DNA of 64,000 nucleotides from Synechococcales cyanobacterium GL140_1_metabinner_5_sub (GCA_025359065.1 JANYHM010000098.1:21421-85420); one strand, 5' to 3'. Shown: positions 26,072 to 36,660, numbered from the stretch's first letter. Notes: generated by a model from the letters alone, not told the origin. Numbers and translations: made by a program.

Positions 26072-27067
26072 TCACTTGACTCTGGCAATAGCGGTGCGAT
26101 GACGAGGACTATTAGCAACTAATTTAACTGACTCAAAACCAGTTGTTTGCAGAGCTAGCTCGATATCTAAACTAAAATACTGATCCAAATAAGGCTCGGT
26201 ACTCTTCAGCAGCGTCAAAATATAGGGTGGCATTTGGCTATAAATTTCGGAGGCTGGGTTCATATCCATAACAGCAATGTGACCACCGGGCTTTAGTAAG
26301 CGTCGCGCCTCTTGGAATATCTCTAAAGTGGCTGTTTGGGGTAACTCATGGCAGATTAAAAATAGCGATACTAAATCATAGCTAGCTGCGGGTAAATCGG
26401 TCTGTTCCGCAGCAGCATGTACCCATTTAATATTTTCGTCACCGTGACGATAGCTAGCCACAGTCAAGAAATAAGGAGAAAGATCTACGCCGGTAATTTG
26501 GGCTTGGGGATAAAATGACTGCATCGCCACTGTGCTCATACCCACACTGCAACCAATATCCACAATATTTTGGGGGGCATGGGGAAGATATTCTTGTAAA
26601 ACTTGATGATAGGTTTGACGCAGTTGCTGATCACCATTTTTGCCAGTCTCAGCAAAAATTTTGGCATGGACAGAATAAGCGGCAACTTCAACTTCCATTG
26701 CCGGCTCCCAGCCCATGTTGCCTTCGGAATACGCATGGAAGGAAGTGAGATAGTAGTCAGGATAAGTGGTCTTAGGATTAGTGAATTGGAGTAATTCCTG
26801 CTCCCAGGCAGGATCAAAGAGTTGATCGGTATCTCTGGCTTTCAGAGTTTTGACATCGCTACGCCAAGCCACCCCGATCGACTCTGCTCTTTTGATGATT
26901 AAATTCCGCGCTCGATTTTTGGCAAAGGCTGCCAATGGCTTGACCGAGAGTAAACCGTTGACCACCTGGGTAGCAAGGCGATTCACTAAAGGCTTAAAGG
27001 GCGTAGAAGAATTAGATGCAGAGTTTAAGGTGTTCATAAAATTTTGCAAGGCAGCGAATACGGGCAT
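26072..27067 (-). CDS. Class I SAM-dependent methyltransferase
   Basis: 331 residues. After an N-terminal helical region of about 150 residues comes a Rossmann-type methyltransferase fold: motif I IVDIGCSVGMSTVAM, the acidic end of strand 2 in ITGVDLSPYF, motif III-like YDLVSLFLICHELP, and GGHIAVMDMNPAS as the post-III strand. The arrangement resembles small-molecule or polyketide/quinone methyltransferases of the Methyltransf_11/25 type. The substrate cannot be told. It is transcribed divergently from purL and precedes a small hypothetical gene on the same strand. Confidence 0.85.
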   Translation of the reverse strand: MPVFAALQNFMNTLNSASNSSTPFKPLVNRLATQVVNGLLSVKPLAAFAKNRARNLIIKRAESIGVAWRSDVKTLKARDTDQLFDPAWEQELLQFTNPKTTYPDYYLTSFHAYSEGNMGWEPAMEVEVAAYSVHAKIFAETGKNGDQQLRQTYHQVLQEYLPHAPQNIVDIGCSVGMSTVAMQSFYPQAQITGVDLSPYFLTVASYRHGDENIKWVHAAAEQTDLPAASYDLVSLFLICHELPQTATLEIFQEARRLLKPGGHIAVMDMNPASEIYSQMPPYILTLLKSTEPYLDQYFSLDIELALQTTGFESVKLVANSPRHRTAIARVK

Positions 27068-27240
27068 AGTTGAGATTCATATTACCAAAGGAATTATCAA
27101 ATCCCAACCCCTAAAAATTCATACCTCAACAGATATACTGCATTTCATCTTGACCCTCGTTATCCAGTGATTATGGATATTTTGGGTGCGATTGGCTAAC
27201 AGAGCGCTATACTATCCATGTTTTCTGCCCTGCTTTATTT

Positions 27241-29547
27241 ATGACAGCCTCCCCCTTTTCCCCCGCTGAAATCGCCGCCGAAGGCATCAAACCCAACGAA
27301 TACGAAGAAATAGTGCAGCGTTTGGGTCGTCATCCTAACAAAGCTGAACTGGGGATGTTTGGGGTCATGTGGTCTGAGCACTGCTGTTATAAAAATTCTC
27401 GTCCCTTGCTTTCTCAGTTTCCCACCACCGGCGATCGAGTATTAGTCGGTCCGGGCGAAAATGCTGGAGTAATTGACCTTGGCCATGGTTTGCAGCTAGC
27501 CTTCAAAATTGAGTCCCACAACCACCCTTCCGCTGTCGAACCATTTCAGGGCGCTGCTACCGGTGTGGGTGGCATTCTGCGGGATATTTTTACTATGGGG
27601 GCAAGGCCGATCGCGGTTCTCAACTCCCTTCGTTTCGGATCCTTAGATGATGCTAAGACCCGTAGGCTGTTTTCTGGAGTAGTTTCTGGCATTAGTCACT
27701 ATGGTAATTGCGTTGGAGTACCTACAGTTGGCGGCGAAGTGTATTTTGACCCGGCCTACAATGATAATCCACTAGTCAACGCCATGGCTTTGGGCTTGAT
27801 GGAAACCGCCACCATTGTTAAGTCAGGAGCGGCAGGAATTGGCAATCCGGTATTATATGTTGGTTCGACTACTGGGCGGGATGGGATGGGCGGTGCTAGT
27901 TTTGCCAGTGCGGAGCTAAGTGAAGCATCTTTAGATAATCGACCAGCAGTGCAGGTGGGCGATCCGTTTTTAGAAAAATCTTTGATCGAAGCCTGTCTTG
28001 AAGCCTTCAAGACCGGTGCAGTAGTTGCAGCTCAGGATATGGGCGCTGCCGGAATTACCTGCTCTACTTCAGAGATGGCCGCTAAAGGCGGTGTCGGGAT
28101 TGAGTTTGACCTGGACTTAGTGCCAGTCAGAGAAAGCGGCATGGTGCCATACGAATACTTATTATCTGAGTCTCAAGAGCGGATGTTGTTTGTGGCACAC
28201 AAAGGTCGTGAGCAAGAGCTGATCGATATTTTCCATCGCTGGGGTCTACAGGCAGTGGTAGCTGGGACGGTAATTGAGGAGCCGATCGTCCGTATCTTAT
28301 TCCAGGGAGAAATTGCTGCCGAAGTTCCGGCTAGCGCCCTCGCAGAAAATACGCCCCTATACCCCCGCGAATTACCCGCCGAACCCCCAGCTTACGCTCA
28401 GCAGGCTTGGAAGTGGCAAGTTAGCAGCTTACCAGCGGCTACCACAGCCGGAATTAAAGATCAAAGCTGGTCACAAATTTTGTTGACTCTGTTGGACGTG
28501 CCTTCGATCGCCTCTAAGCGCTGGGTATATCGTCAATACGATCACCAAGTTCAGAACAATACCGTGCTCTTACCGGGTGGAGCCGATGCCGCAGTAATTC
28601 GGATTCGTCCCCTCGAACAAATCCAAGACCTCACTACTGACCTCAGCAAAATCAATACTGGCGTTGCTGCCACAGTAGATTGCAACTCCCGCTACGTATA
28701 TTTGCATCCCTATGAAGGAGCCAAAGCCGTCGTTGCTGAAGCCGCCAGAAACCTGAGCTGTGTTGGTGCTGAACCAGTAGCTGTAACCGATAACCTCAAC
28801 TTTGGTAGCCCCGAAAAGCCCACCGGCTATTGGCAACTAGCCGAAGCCTGTCGTGGTCTATCTGAAGGCTGTAGTGCCATGAGTACCCCGGTAACTGGTG
28901 GCAATGTCTCGCTGTATAACGAAACTTTTGATGCCAATGGTCAGCCTCAGCCTATTTATCCTACGCCAGTTATTGGCATGGTAGGGATTATTGATGATCT
29001 GAGCAGAATTTGTGGTCAGAGCTGGCAAAATGCTGGCGATTTGATTTACTTACTAGGTGCCAACACGAAGCCTCAACTGGGAGCCAGCGAATATCTCAAC
29101 ACTGTGCATCAAACCGTAGCTGGAATGCCGCCAGCGATCGATTTCTCGTCAGAGCTAAAAGTCCAGGCAGCCTGCCGCCACGGTATTCGTCAGAGCTGGA
29201 TTAAATCTGCTCACGACCCTGCCGAAGGCGGTATTGCCGTAGCGCTAGCTGAGTCTTGTATTGGTCTGGGTTTGGGTGCCGCAGTTAAACTGCCCAACCT
29301 GGGACTCCGCCTAGATGAAGACTTCTTTGGTGAGAGTGGCACAAGAATTTTGGTGTCGATCGACCCTACAAATCGAAGTGCTTTTGAACTATATTTACAA
29401 TCGCAGTTAGCCGCTGACTGGTTGCAGGTGGGCGTGGTTGGTGGCGATCGGCTGCAAATTATTGCCCAAGAGGGTTCTATAGATCTCAGCTTGGCTGAAA
29501 TCACTCAGAGCTGGACGATGGCACTCGATCGACGGTTGGCGATCTAA
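27241..29547 (+). CDS. purL: Phosphoribosylformylglycinamidine synthase subunit PurL
   Basis: Catalyses the ATP- and glutamine-dependent conversion of FGAR to FGAM in purine synthesis. At 768 residues this is the small PurL that works with separate PurQ and PurS. The catalytic-region motif [15 protein letters not shown] (His47) is near the N-terminus, followed by [24 protein letters not shown] and [15 protein letters not shown]; the second AIRS-like half has [14 protein letters not shown] and [17 protein letters not shown]. The start is ATG 27241. A short hairpin element that also follows nrdJ lies just after the stop. purQ and purS are not adjacent, which is usual in cyanobacteria. Confidence 0.96.
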   Translation: MTASPFSPAEIAAEGIKPNEYEEIVQRLGRHPNKAELGMFGVMWSEHCCYKNSRPLLSQFPTTGDRVLVGPGENAGVIDLGHGLQLAFKIESHNHPSAVEPFQGAATGVGGILRDIFTMGARPIAVLNSLRFGSLDDAKTRRLFSGVVSGISHYGNCVGVPTVGGEVYFDPAYNDNPLVNAMALGLMETATIVKSGAAGIGNPVLYVGSTTGRDGMGGASFASAELSEASLDNRPAVQVGDPFLEKSLIEACLEAFKTGAVVAAQDMGAAGITCSTSEMAAKGGVGIEFDLDLVPVRESGMVPYEYLLSESQERMLFVAHKGREQELIDIFHRWGLQAVVAGTVIEEPIVRILFQGEIAAEVPASALAENTPLYPRELPAEPPAYAQQAWKWQVSSLPAATTAGIKDQSWSQILLTLLDVPSIASKRWVYRQYDHQVQNNTVLLPGGADAAVIRIRPLEQIQDLTTDLSKINTGVAATVDCNSRYVYLHPYEGAKAVVAEAARNLSCVGAEPVAVTDNLNFGSPEKPTGYWQLAEACRGLSEGCSAMSTPVTGGNVSLYNETFDANGQPQPIYPTPVIGMVGIIDDLSRICGQSWQNAGDLIYLLGANTKPQLGASEYLNTVHQTVAGMPPAIDFSSELKVQAACRHGIRQSWIKSAHDPAEGGIAVALAESCIGLGLGAAVKLPNLGLRLDEDFFGESGTRILVSIDPTNRSAFELYLQSQLAADWLQVGVVGGDRLQIIAQEGSIDLSLAEITQSWTMALDRRLAI

Positions 29548-29566
29548 GGGAAAATAACTATATGGT

Positions 29567-29602
29567 GGACTATGATTATTCTTTAGAGATTAATCATAGT
29601 TC
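29567..29602 (+). repeat. Hairpin element, copy 2 (after purL)
   Basis: GGACTATGATTATT (29567-29580) pairs with 29589-29602 around an 8-nt loop, 19 nt after the purL stop. It shares GGACTATGAT and the hairpin layout with the copy after nrdJ (5155-5194). Confidence 0.55.
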
Positions 29603-29631
29603 GTCGGTTTAACCAATCACGACTTAGACAA

Positions 29632-31374
29632 CTAACTCAACATCTCTTCCAATTGATTCTGGCTCCAAAGCCACTGATACAAACCAGGTTGATTAATCAG
29701 CTCACTATGAGAGCCGGTCTGCACAATCTCACCCTTGTCCATCACTAAAATCCGATCGGCCAAGGCCGCCGCCGAAAGCTGGTGAGAAACAAACAGCACG
29801 GTTTTTCGTTGAGTACCTGCTGCCAGGTTCTGCAAAATTGTCGCTGCCGTTTGGTTATCAACGCTAGATAGCGCATCATCTAAAATCAAAATCTGGGCAT
29901 CAACCAACAAAGCTCTGGCGATCGAAGTCCGCTGTCGTTGTCCACCCGAAAGGGTAATGCCGCGCTCCCCTACCAGAGTTTCGTACTGGCGGGGAAAGTT
30001 CATTACTTCTGGGTGTATCTGGCTCTGTTTGGCTGCTGTCACCACCTGGATATCATCAGCTAATGGATCACCATAGCGAATATTGTTAGCAATTGTGGTA
30101 CTAAACAAAAAGCTCTCCTGGGGCACAAAAGTAATCGATCGGCGCAGACTTTCTAAAGTCAAAGCCGTTACATCGGTATTGTCCACAAATAGCTGACCTG
30201 CCTTGACATTCAGTAACCGAGGAATACAGTTGACCAACGTAGATTTCCCCGAACCGATCGGTCCAACGATCGCTATTCTTTCTCCGGGGTTAATCACGAA
30301 ATTTACGTTGCGCAACGCTGGCTGCTCTGCTCCTTGATATGTAAACGATAGGTTTTGAGCGGTGATTTTACCAACCACTTTGCCAGAATCAATGCTGTGG
30401 GAAGTATCAAATATCTGTGACTTGGCAGCGATGATTGATTCTACTCGATCAATGCTCACTTCACCCCGCTGGAAAGCGGTAATCGTAAAGCCCAGAAGCG
30501 CTGTGGGGAAAATTAGGTTCTGAGCATAGATGATCATTGTCAAAAAATCACCTACCTGAATTTCGCCGCTGGTGATTGCCTTGCTCCCTTGCCACAGCAG
30601 CACCAACAGACTAATTGAGGCTAACCCTTGAATAATTGGGAATACAGTATTTCGGGATTGGGCTAAACGTAAGTTAGCATCAAACACTTGAGCATTTAAT
30701 TTGGCGAAAGCCTGCCGCTCATTTTCTTCTTGGGCATAAATTTTAATTAGGGTAATGCCGCTCATGTCTTCTTGAATCAACTCACTCAAGTCAGAAAGTT
30801 TTTCTTGCACTTCTACCTGTTCTTCGCGCAATCTACCGCTAAATAGCTGCACGGTAATCAGCATCACTGGATAAATTGCCAGTGCCAGCACAGTCAACCG
30901 TAAGCTAATAGAGAGCATTGCGGGCAGGGTAAAGGCATAGGCAAAAATAATATTGAAAATACTCAACAGCGAGAAACCCATCAAGCGCATGATATTTTCC
31001 ACATCGCTGGTCGATCGATTGATCAGATCTCCCACAGTGGTGGTAGAAAAGTAGGCTCCATCAAGGTTAGAAACATGCTCAAAAATCCGCTGCTTCAGAT
31101 CAGCCTGTACTCGTCGCCCAATCCCAAAAATTAACAGGCGCGAAATCATTCGCACCGCCCAGACGATCGAGGCCAAGACGATGGTTAAGATGGCCAGGTT
31201 AACGATGTCGGTGTAATTGAAGCCTGCTTTGAGATGATTGATCGCGTCTTTGATCAGGAGAGGAATCCAGACGCTAAGCAGGTTAACGATCAGTAGTGCC
31301 CCAACTCCTTGCCAGACTGTCAGCCGGTAAGGATAGAGGTATTCGATGAGTTTTTTGAGACGTGGATTGGCCAT
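29632..31374 (-). CDS. ABC transporter, fused permease-ATPase (MsbA/LmrA-type exporter)
   Basis: A 580-residue half-transporter that should act as a homodimer in the inner membrane. Residues 1-~310 are a six-helix ABC exporter domain (ABC_membrane type). The nucleotide-binding domain carries Walker A GPIGSGKST (Lys377), the Q-loop FVPQESFLF, the signature LSGGQRQR, Walker B ILILDDALSSVD and the switch His in LFVSHQ. The substrate (lipid, peptide or drug) is not evident. The start is ATG 31374, divergent from the GH25 gene across about 90 nt. Confidence 0.9.
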   Translation of the reverse strand: MANPRLKKLIEYLYPYRLTVWQGVGALLIVNLLSVWIPLLIKDAINHLKAGFNYTDIVNLAILTIVLASIVWAVRMISRLLIFGIGRRVQADLKQRIFEHVSNLDGAYFSTTTVGDLINRSTSDVENIMRLMGFSLLSIFNIIFAYAFTLPAMLSISLRLTVLALAIYPVMLITVQLFSGRLREEQVEVQEKLSDLSELIQEDMSGITLIKIYAQEENERQAFAKLNAQVFDANLRLAQSRNTVFPIIQGLASISLLVLLWQGSKAITSGEIQVGDFLTMIIYAQNLIFPTALLGFTITAFQRGEVSIDRVESIIAAKSQIFDTSHSIDSGKVVGKITAQNLSFTYQGAEQPALRNVNFVINPGERIAIVGPIGSGKSTLVNCIPRLLNVKAGQLFVDNTDVTALTLESLRRSITFVPQESFLFSTTIANNIRYGDPLADDIQVVTAAKQSQIHPEVMNFPRQYETLVGERGITLSGGQRQRTSIARALLVDAQILILDDALSSVDNQTAATILQNLAAGTQRKTVLFVSHQLSAAALADRILVMDKGEIVQTGSHSELINQPGLYQWLWSQNQLEEMLS

Positions 31375-31463
31375 GATAAAGTCGAAGTGGTGATTACAGT
31401 TTAACGGAATCAGCTTCGTTGTTTTGCCAACACTGGTGTTTTGACCAATCTAAACTTTTGACT

Positions 31464-32219
31464 ATGTTTATGCAACTGCCTAAATCACTAATCACCAAAA
31501 AACTGATACCCATCGCCATCCTGACAGCTTTATTGGGCGGTATTGGCTGGGGTACAGGGTTTTACTTTGGGATGATCAGAATCCACGAACCCGATCGACA
31601 GCAATACCCCGTGCGGGGCATTGATATTTCTGCCTTCCAAAAACAAATTGACTGGTCAAAGCTCGATCTCAGCGAAGTAGACTTCATTTTTATGAAAGCC
31701 ACTGAAGGCGGTGATTTTAAAGATCCTAGCTTTCCTGACAACTGGCGCAATGCCAGTCAAAGTAAACTAAACCGAGGAGCCTATCACTTCTTTACTTTCT
31801 GCAAACCGGGCAAAATCCAAGCCCAAAACTTCATTGCCTCTGTCCCTGTAGAAAGCAACGCCCTCCCTCCGATTATTGATCTGGAATTCATTGGTAACTG
31901 TAAAGTTCGACCATCTGTCGCTACCCTTAAACAAGAACTTCAAGACTACATTTCTGAAGTTCAAAAAACCTACAAAAAAACTCCTATTCTTTACACCACT
32001 CAAGAATTCTATGATGCTTATTTGCAAAAAGAATTTGCCCCCAACCCGATCTGGATCAGTAACTTCTATACTCAGCCTCATCTTGCTGACGGTCGGCAGT
32101 GGACATTTTGGCAATACACCGAGCGAGGTAGAGTTACTGGGATACCAACTTTAGTCGATCGGAATGTTTTTAATGGCAGCAAAGAAAAATTCAAGCAGCT
32201 ACTAAGCCGCGACCTCTGA
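31464..32219 (+). CDS. Glycoside hydrolase family 25 (lysozyme-like), membrane-anchored
   Basis: GH25 muramidase fold: GIDISAFQKQIDW near residue 47, FIFMKATEGGDFKDPSF, RGAYHFF and the DxE pair in PIIDLEFIGNC, then WIWISNFYT-like and QWTFWQYTERGRV segments. The family cleaves the beta-1,4 bond between MurNAc and GlcNAc. Residues ~10-35 form a single hydrophobic segment (LIPIAILTALLGGIGWGTGF), either a signal anchor or an uncleaved leader. I use ATG 31464 (another ATG lies at 31470) and not the upstream TTG at 31419. A role in cell-wall remodelling is likely. Confidence 0.88.
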   Translation: MFMQLPKSLITKKLIPIAILTALLGGIGWGTGFYFGMIRIHEPDRQQYPVRGIDISAFQKQIDWSKLDLSEVDFIFMKATEGGDFKDPSFPDNWRNASQSKLNRGAYHFFTFCKPGKIQAQNFIASVPVESNALPPIIDLEFIGNCKVRPSVATLKQELQDYISEVQKTYKKTPILYTTQEFYDAYLQKEFAPNPIWISNFYTQPHLADGRQWTFWQYTERGRVTGIPTLVDRNVFNGSKEKFKQLLSRDL

Positions 32220-32307
32220 ATAAATCGGCCAAAAACTCTCCAATTTCATAAATTTGATTTTTAATTTTGCCTCTCGGCAAACGACCCACCTTACAGGACA
32301 ATTATTG

Positions 32308-33210
32308 ATGTCCGAACTCACCTTTCCTATGCCACCCAAACCTCAGATCCTGATTCTTGGTCAACATGGCCAAGTTGCCTGGGAACTTCAGCGCACATTA
32401 CCTTTACTTGGCAACATCACTGTTCTAAGCAGTCAAGACTTAGACCTAGCCGACACCAAAAAACTTCGCGATACTATCCAAACTCTGCGCCCGCAGATTG
32501 TGGTCAATGCCGCTGCTTACACTGCCGTAGATAAAGCCGAGAGCGACCAAGAAACCGCCAAAGCGATCAATCACACGGCTCCCCAAATTTTGGCCGAAGA
32601 AACTGCCAAGCTCGGCTCGCTGCTGGTGCATTATTCTACCGACTACGTGTTTGATGGCACCAAAACCGGTACTTACACAGAAGATGATGCCACTAACCCT
32701 TTAGGAGTATATGGTGCAACTAAATTGGGCGGGGAACAAGCCATTCAGGCCGTGGGTGGTGATCACTTAATTTTTCGCACTACTTGGGTGTATGGCACGC
32801 GGGGCAAGAATTTTCTGTTGACTATTTTGCGACTGGCCACCGATAAACCCGAACTAAAAATAGTAGCCGACCAAATTGGTGCGCCCACTTGGAGCCGATC
32901 GATCGCCGAGGCCACTGCCCAAGTAATCTGTCAATGGCCACAAAAACCTAACAGCGGCCTGTATCATCTCAGTGCGGCTGGAGTGACTAGCTGGCATGGT
33001 TTTGCCAGTAAAATTGTAGATTTTTCTCGGCAGATAGACCCCGATCGCACCCTAGCTGTCGATAAGATTTTGCCTATCCCGGCTACTGACTATCCCACTC
33101 CAGCAGCTCGTCCTAGCAATTCGCAGCTTAACAGCAGCAAACTATGGCAAACCTTTGGAGTTCAACTTAATAACTGGGAGAAAGACTTAGAGCTAGCCAT
33201 GAGGCACTAG
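32308..33210 (+). CDS. rfbD: dTDP-4-dehydrorhamnose reductase
   Basis: NAD(P)H-dependent reductase completing dTDP-L-rhamnose synthesis for cell-surface polysaccharides. The extended SDR fold shows the nucleotide motif ILGQHGQVAWELQ, the NAAAYTAVDKAE segment, the STDYVFDG catalytic Ser/Thr region and YGATKLGGEQ with Tyr-Lys. ATG 32308 gives 300 residues, the normal length, with AGGA 9 nt upstream; a TTG at 32254 would add an unsupported extension. Other rml genes are not nearby. Confidence 0.92.
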   Translation: MSELTFPMPPKPQILILGQHGQVAWELQRTLPLLGNITVLSSQDLDLADTKKLRDTIQTLRPQIVVNAAAYTAVDKAESDQETAKAINHTAPQILAEETAKLGSLLVHYSTDYVFDGTKTGTYTEDDATNPLGVYGATKLGGEQAIQAVGGDHLIFRTTWVYGTRGKNFLLTILRLATDKPELKIVADQIGAPTWSRSIAEATAQVICQWPQKPNSGLYHLSAAGVTSWHGFASKIVDFSRQIDPDRTLAVDKILPIPATDYPTPAARPSNSQLNSSKLWQTFGVQLNNWEKDLELAMRH

Positions 33211-33300
33211 GTGATTCACCCGGTCTGTAGAGAGGCCAGCCAAGCAATCGATCGAGATTCACGGTAGGATGGGGAAATATTTTTATGTTTCTTTCTAGCC

Positions 33301-33708
33301 ATGTCTATCCAACGCCTGTGGTCGCAAGTGATCGCCCTAGTATTAGTAATAGTAATCGGCCTCTCTGCATGTTCAGCCGAGACACCGGGCGGCCTAGTGG
33401 GTAACTATCAGAAAGATAGCCTCACCGTCATCTCTAGCCTGCGTACTGCCCTCGAAGGCGGCGAAGACACCCCTGAAAAAGCCGCAGCTCAATCGATCGC
33501 TCGTCAAAACATCAATGACTTTGCTTCTCGCTACCGCACCGACCCAGCCCTGACCAAGCGTAGTTCTTATACGACCATGCGAACTGCCCTAAACTCCTTG
33601 GCTGCTCATTATGCAGCGTATCCTAATCGCCCAGTGCCTGACAAGCTCAAAGAAAACTTGGCTCAAAAATTCAAACAGGTAGAAAGTGCCCTAGAGAGAG
33701 GCGCATAG
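33301..33708 (+). CDS. psb27: Photosystem II assembly lipoprotein Psb27
   Basis: 135-residue lumenal assembly factor that binds CP43 in PSII intermediates and keeps the Mn cluster from forming early, acting in biogenesis and repair. A lipoprotein signal ends in the lipobox LSAC with Cys24 lipidated. The mature part is a four-helix bundle with the family pattern YQKDSLTVISSLRTALE, DFASRYRTDP and SYTTMRTALNSLAAHY. The start is ATG 33301. A strong terminator follows, so it is monocistronic. Confidence 0.95.
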   Translation: MSIQRLWSQVIALVLVIVIGLSACSAETPGGLVGNYQKDSLTVISSLRTALEGGEDTPEKAAAQSIARQNINDFASRYRTDPALTKRSSYTTMRTALNSLAAHYAAYPNRPVPDKLKENLAQKFKQVESALERGA

Positions 33709-33737
33709 AATTTGCTTAAAAATCAGTGATTTTGCTG

Positions 33738-33763
33738 GCCGTCCCTACTGGGACGGCTGTTTT
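33738..33763 (+). terminator. Rho-independent terminator of psb27
   Basis: GCCGTCCC (33738-33745) pairs with GGGACGGC (33750-33757) around a 4-nt loop, followed by TGTTTT, 30 nt after the psb27 stop. Confidence 0.85.
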
Positions 33764-33834
33764 ATATCGGCAAACTGAAACAATTTGCTAGAATTATCCA
33801 TCAAATAAATAAATTCCCTTACAGACTTAAGCTA

Positions 33835-35394
33835 ATGCCTTTCTCTCATATCTCCCGTCTGCCACAATTCAAAATCTTGATGACGGGAGCATTGGCCAGC
33901 GCAAATTTTTTGAACTTAGGATCCTTGGCCACCGCTCAATCAGTACCACCAACCATAGCTCCAGTCCAGCCCGTTACCTCTAGTGCCGATTACTGTTTTA
34001 CAACCCCAGCTCAAATCACCGAAAAAAATCGCCTGCGATCAGCAGCCTTAAACCCAGATCCTGCTGCCAAACTGCGCTATCGCCAATATATTTATCAAAG
34101 TGGCCAAACCCTGCTGGGCTGTCGGCAAAAAAGCTGGCTCAAAACCCAGGCTATTTGGATTCGGATGTATCCCTGCGATTCTAAGCCGGGAGCCGTGGAT
34201 GAATTGCTCGATCGCATGGTAGAAAAGGGTTATAACCAAGTTTATTTAGCCACTTTCTACGCTGGCAGAGTGCTATTGCCTCAAACGAATAATTCGACTG
34301 CTTGGCCATCTGTACTAGATACTAACAGCGTTCGTAATACCGATCTTTTAGCCGATGTAATTCGCAAAGGGCGCGAGCGGGGCATTAAGATCTATGCCTG
34401 GATGTATTCCTTAAACTTCGGATCTAACTACGGTTTGTATCCCAATCACGAATCGGCCTTTAATATTAATGGTCGCGATGAGAAAAGCTGGTTTGTAGGC
34501 AAAGAGGGCGAGCAGTCTCCTAACGTGGGAGGAATAAACTCCATTTTGTTTGTCAATCCTTACAGTGAGCAGGCTAAAAACGACTTTAACAAAATGTTGG
34601 CCGAAGTACTCAAACGCCGTCCTGATGGTGTGTTGTTTGACTATATTCGCTATCCTCGGGGTCAGGGGGCGCAGTCGGTGGCTGCTACTGTGAAAGACCT
34701 GTGGATTTATAGTCCCGATGCTCGGAAAGGCTTTGAGGCCATGGCCCAAAACAATAAAGCTGGGGAATTAATCAAAACCTTTTTGGCTAATGGAGATGTG
34801 CAGGCCGATGAAGTTACCGCGATCGATGCCAGTTTCCCAGATGAAAAAGAACCTCTTTGGATCGGTCGATCGGCACGCCCTGCTGAACTTAAAATGACTC
34901 CCCTAAAAAGAGCTGAACTTTATAATCGGGAGCTATGGCAGTTAGCGGTTGGCTATGCTGGCGATGGCGTTGTGCAATTTTTAAGTAATGCCACAGCTCT
35001 GTCTCAACGCTATGGGGTGCCTGCGGGAGCCGTATTTTTCCCTGAAGGTAACAATGCTGTAGGTAAAGGGTACGATTCTCGGCTTCAGCGCTGGAATCGT
35101 TTTCCCCGCAATATAGAATGGCATCCGATGGCTTATGCGATTTGTGGCCAGAGCAAGTGCATTGAAGATCAAGTAACTAAAATGATCACAGCAGCATCTA
35201 GTTCTGGAACACCGGTGATTCCCGCTCTGGCTGGCGCTTGGGGTCGCACCTTTGAAAACCGTCCTTCGTTAGAAGCACAGATGGATGGCATTCACCGCTC
35301 TTCGCCAGGATTGAGCACGATTAGTCACTTTTCTTATTCCTGGCAAGAGCCAGCTTCTGACAGCATCCGCAGCTCCTGCCGCCTGTTACGTTAG
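33835..35394 (+). CDS. Secreted glycosyl-hydrolase-like protein (GHL10 family)
   Basis: 519 residues with a signal peptide (ILMTGALASANFLNLGSLATAQS, cleavage after TAQ region). The body is a TIM-barrel of the glycosyl hydrolase-like 10 type: AIWIRMYPCDS, a barrel strand VYLATFYAGRVLL, GRERGIKIYAWMY, and the hallmark RPDGVLFDYIRYPRG, where the Asp is the conserved active-site-like residue. Family members are cell-envelope or extracellular proteins thought to act on glycans; the substrate is unknown. It converges on the symporter gene with only 3 nt between the two stop codons. Confidence 0.82.
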   Translation: MPFSHISRLPQFKILMTGALASANFLNLGSLATAQSVPPTIAPVQPVTSSADYCFTTPAQITEKNRLRSAALNPDPAAKLRYRQYIYQSGQTLLGCRQKSWLKTQAIWIRMYPCDSKPGAVDELLDRMVEKGYNQVYLATFYAGRVLLPQTNNSTAWPSVLDTNSVRNTDLLADVIRKGRERGIKIYAWMYSLNFGSNYGLYPNHESAFNINGRDEKSWFVGKEGEQSPNVGGINSILFVNPYSEQAKNDFNKMLAEVLKRRPDGVLFDYIRYPRGQGAQSVAATVKDLWIYSPDARKGFEAMAQNNKAGELIKTFLANGDVQADEVTAIDASFPDEKEPLWIGRSARPAELKMTPLKRAELYNRELWQLAVGYAGDGVVQFLSNATALSQRYGVPAGAVFFPEGNNAVGKGYDSRLQRWNRFPRNIEWHPMAYAICGQSKCIEDQVTKMITAASSSGTPVIPALAGAWGRTFENRPSLEAQMDGIHRSSPGLSTISHFSYSWQEPASDSIRSSCRLLR

Positions 35395-35397
35395 AAC

Positions 35398-36660
35398 TTA
35401 GTCTTCTGCTGTCTTAGCGGTTTTGCCATCGACTAGGCAGCTAACGGTCATGTCGCCCATCACGTTAATGGCGGTGCGAACCCGATCGAGGAACCAATCT
35501 ACAGTGAGCAGAATAGCAATGTATTCAGTGGGCAAGCCTACTGAGTTAAATACTAAGGTCATGGTCACTAACCCGGCTTCCGGAATTCCGGCTGCTCCCA
35601 CTGAGGCAAAAATCGAAGTGAGCATCACCAAAAACTGCTGGGAGAGGTTCAGATTTAGGTGCAAAGATTGAGCAATAAACAGCGCTGACATGGCTTCGTA
35701 CAAAGCCGTACCGTCATTGTTAAAGTTACTTCCTACCAATGCTCCTAATGAAGCAGAAGATTTACGCAAACCAACTTTTTCGATTAGAGTTTCGTAAGTA
35801 ATCGGCATGGTAGCCGTAGAAGAAGCAGTTGAAAAGGCCGCTACTAGGGGGTCGGCACCTCTGGTCAAGAGATGTTTTGGTGTGACCCAAGAGCCAAATT
35901 GAATGCGTAGCAGGTAATAGCAACCCTGGAGAACCAGCGCCAATATTACCGCCACCACAAACACCAGCAACGATTTGAACGGTTCAAATCCCTGAATGGC
36001 GATCGTCCGAGCCACAATTCCAAATACGGCAATGGGTACTAGTATAATGACCCAATGCAGCATCTGAATCACGGTAGTAAATAATACAGTGATGATTTGT
36101 TCGATCGGCTTGTAGTCTGTTTTGGACTCGGCAATTTGTTTTTGCTTCAACATGCGCAGTGCTATGCCCATGGCTAAACCCAGCAGCACTAAGGCAATAA
36201 CGCTAGTTTTATCTGCAAAGGGTTTGATAATCGATTCAGGTACAACGCTATCTAGTAGCTGGAAGGGATCGAAGCCTTTGGACTTAGCGGCAATTTCGGC
36301 GACTTTTTCGGGGCTGGGTTTGCCTAAGCTGTTCCAGTTACCGGGCTGCACGGTGTTGGCCACAAACAAGCCAATGACGATCGCCACTAAAGTATTGCTA
36401 GTCAGCAAAAAGCCGAGCTTTTTGGCGGCTCCACCAGGTAAGTCGGCAGTCAGAAGAGTGTTGACGATCGATAAAAAAATCAATGGGGTCGCCAACATGC
36501 TTAATGCTCGCAAAACCAAGACGGCGGGCAATGCTAGGTTTTGGAGATTTTCTTTGGGCATAACAGGTTTTCCTGCTCCCAACAAAACACCCACAATCAC
36601 TGCCAGTACTAAGCCAATAATAATTTGAGTATATAGCGGTAATTTTAGAAGTTTAGACAT
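35398..36660 (-). CDS. Dicarboxylate/amino acid:cation symporter (DAACS)
   Basis: 420-residue membrane transporter of the glutamate/dicarboxylate family (GltP/DctA/SstT type). About eight transmembrane helices are visible. The substrate-binding elements are present: the serine-rich hairpin AFSTASSTATMPIT (HP1 type) and NFNNDGTALYEAMSALFIAQ in helix 7 (the NxDG motif), followed by ASVGAAGIPEAGLVTMT in HP2. It should co-transport acidic amino acids or C4-dicarboxylates with Na+ or H+. It is separated from the upstream HNH gene by a hairpin, so it is probably transcribed alone. Confidence 0.93.
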   Translation of the reverse strand: MSKLLKLPLYTQIIIGLVLAVIVGVLLGAGKPVMPKENLQNLALPAVLVLRALSMLATPLIFLSIVNTLLTADLPGGAAKKLGFLLTSNTLVAIVIGLFVANTVQPGNWNSLGKPSPEKVAEIAAKSKGFDPFQLLDSVVPESIIKPFADKTSVIALVLLGLAMGIALRMLKQKQIAESKTDYKPIEQIITVLFTTVIQMLHWVIILVPIAVFGIVARTIAIQGFEPFKSLLVFVVAVILALVLQGCYYLLRIQFGSWVTPKHLLTRGADPLVAAFSTASSTATMPITYETLIEKVGLRKSSASLGALVGSNFNNDGTALYEAMSALFIAQSLHLNLNLSQQFLVMLTSIFASVGAAGIPEAGLVTMTLVFNSVGLPTEYIAILLTVDWFLDRVRTAINVMGDMTVSCLVDGKTAKTAED

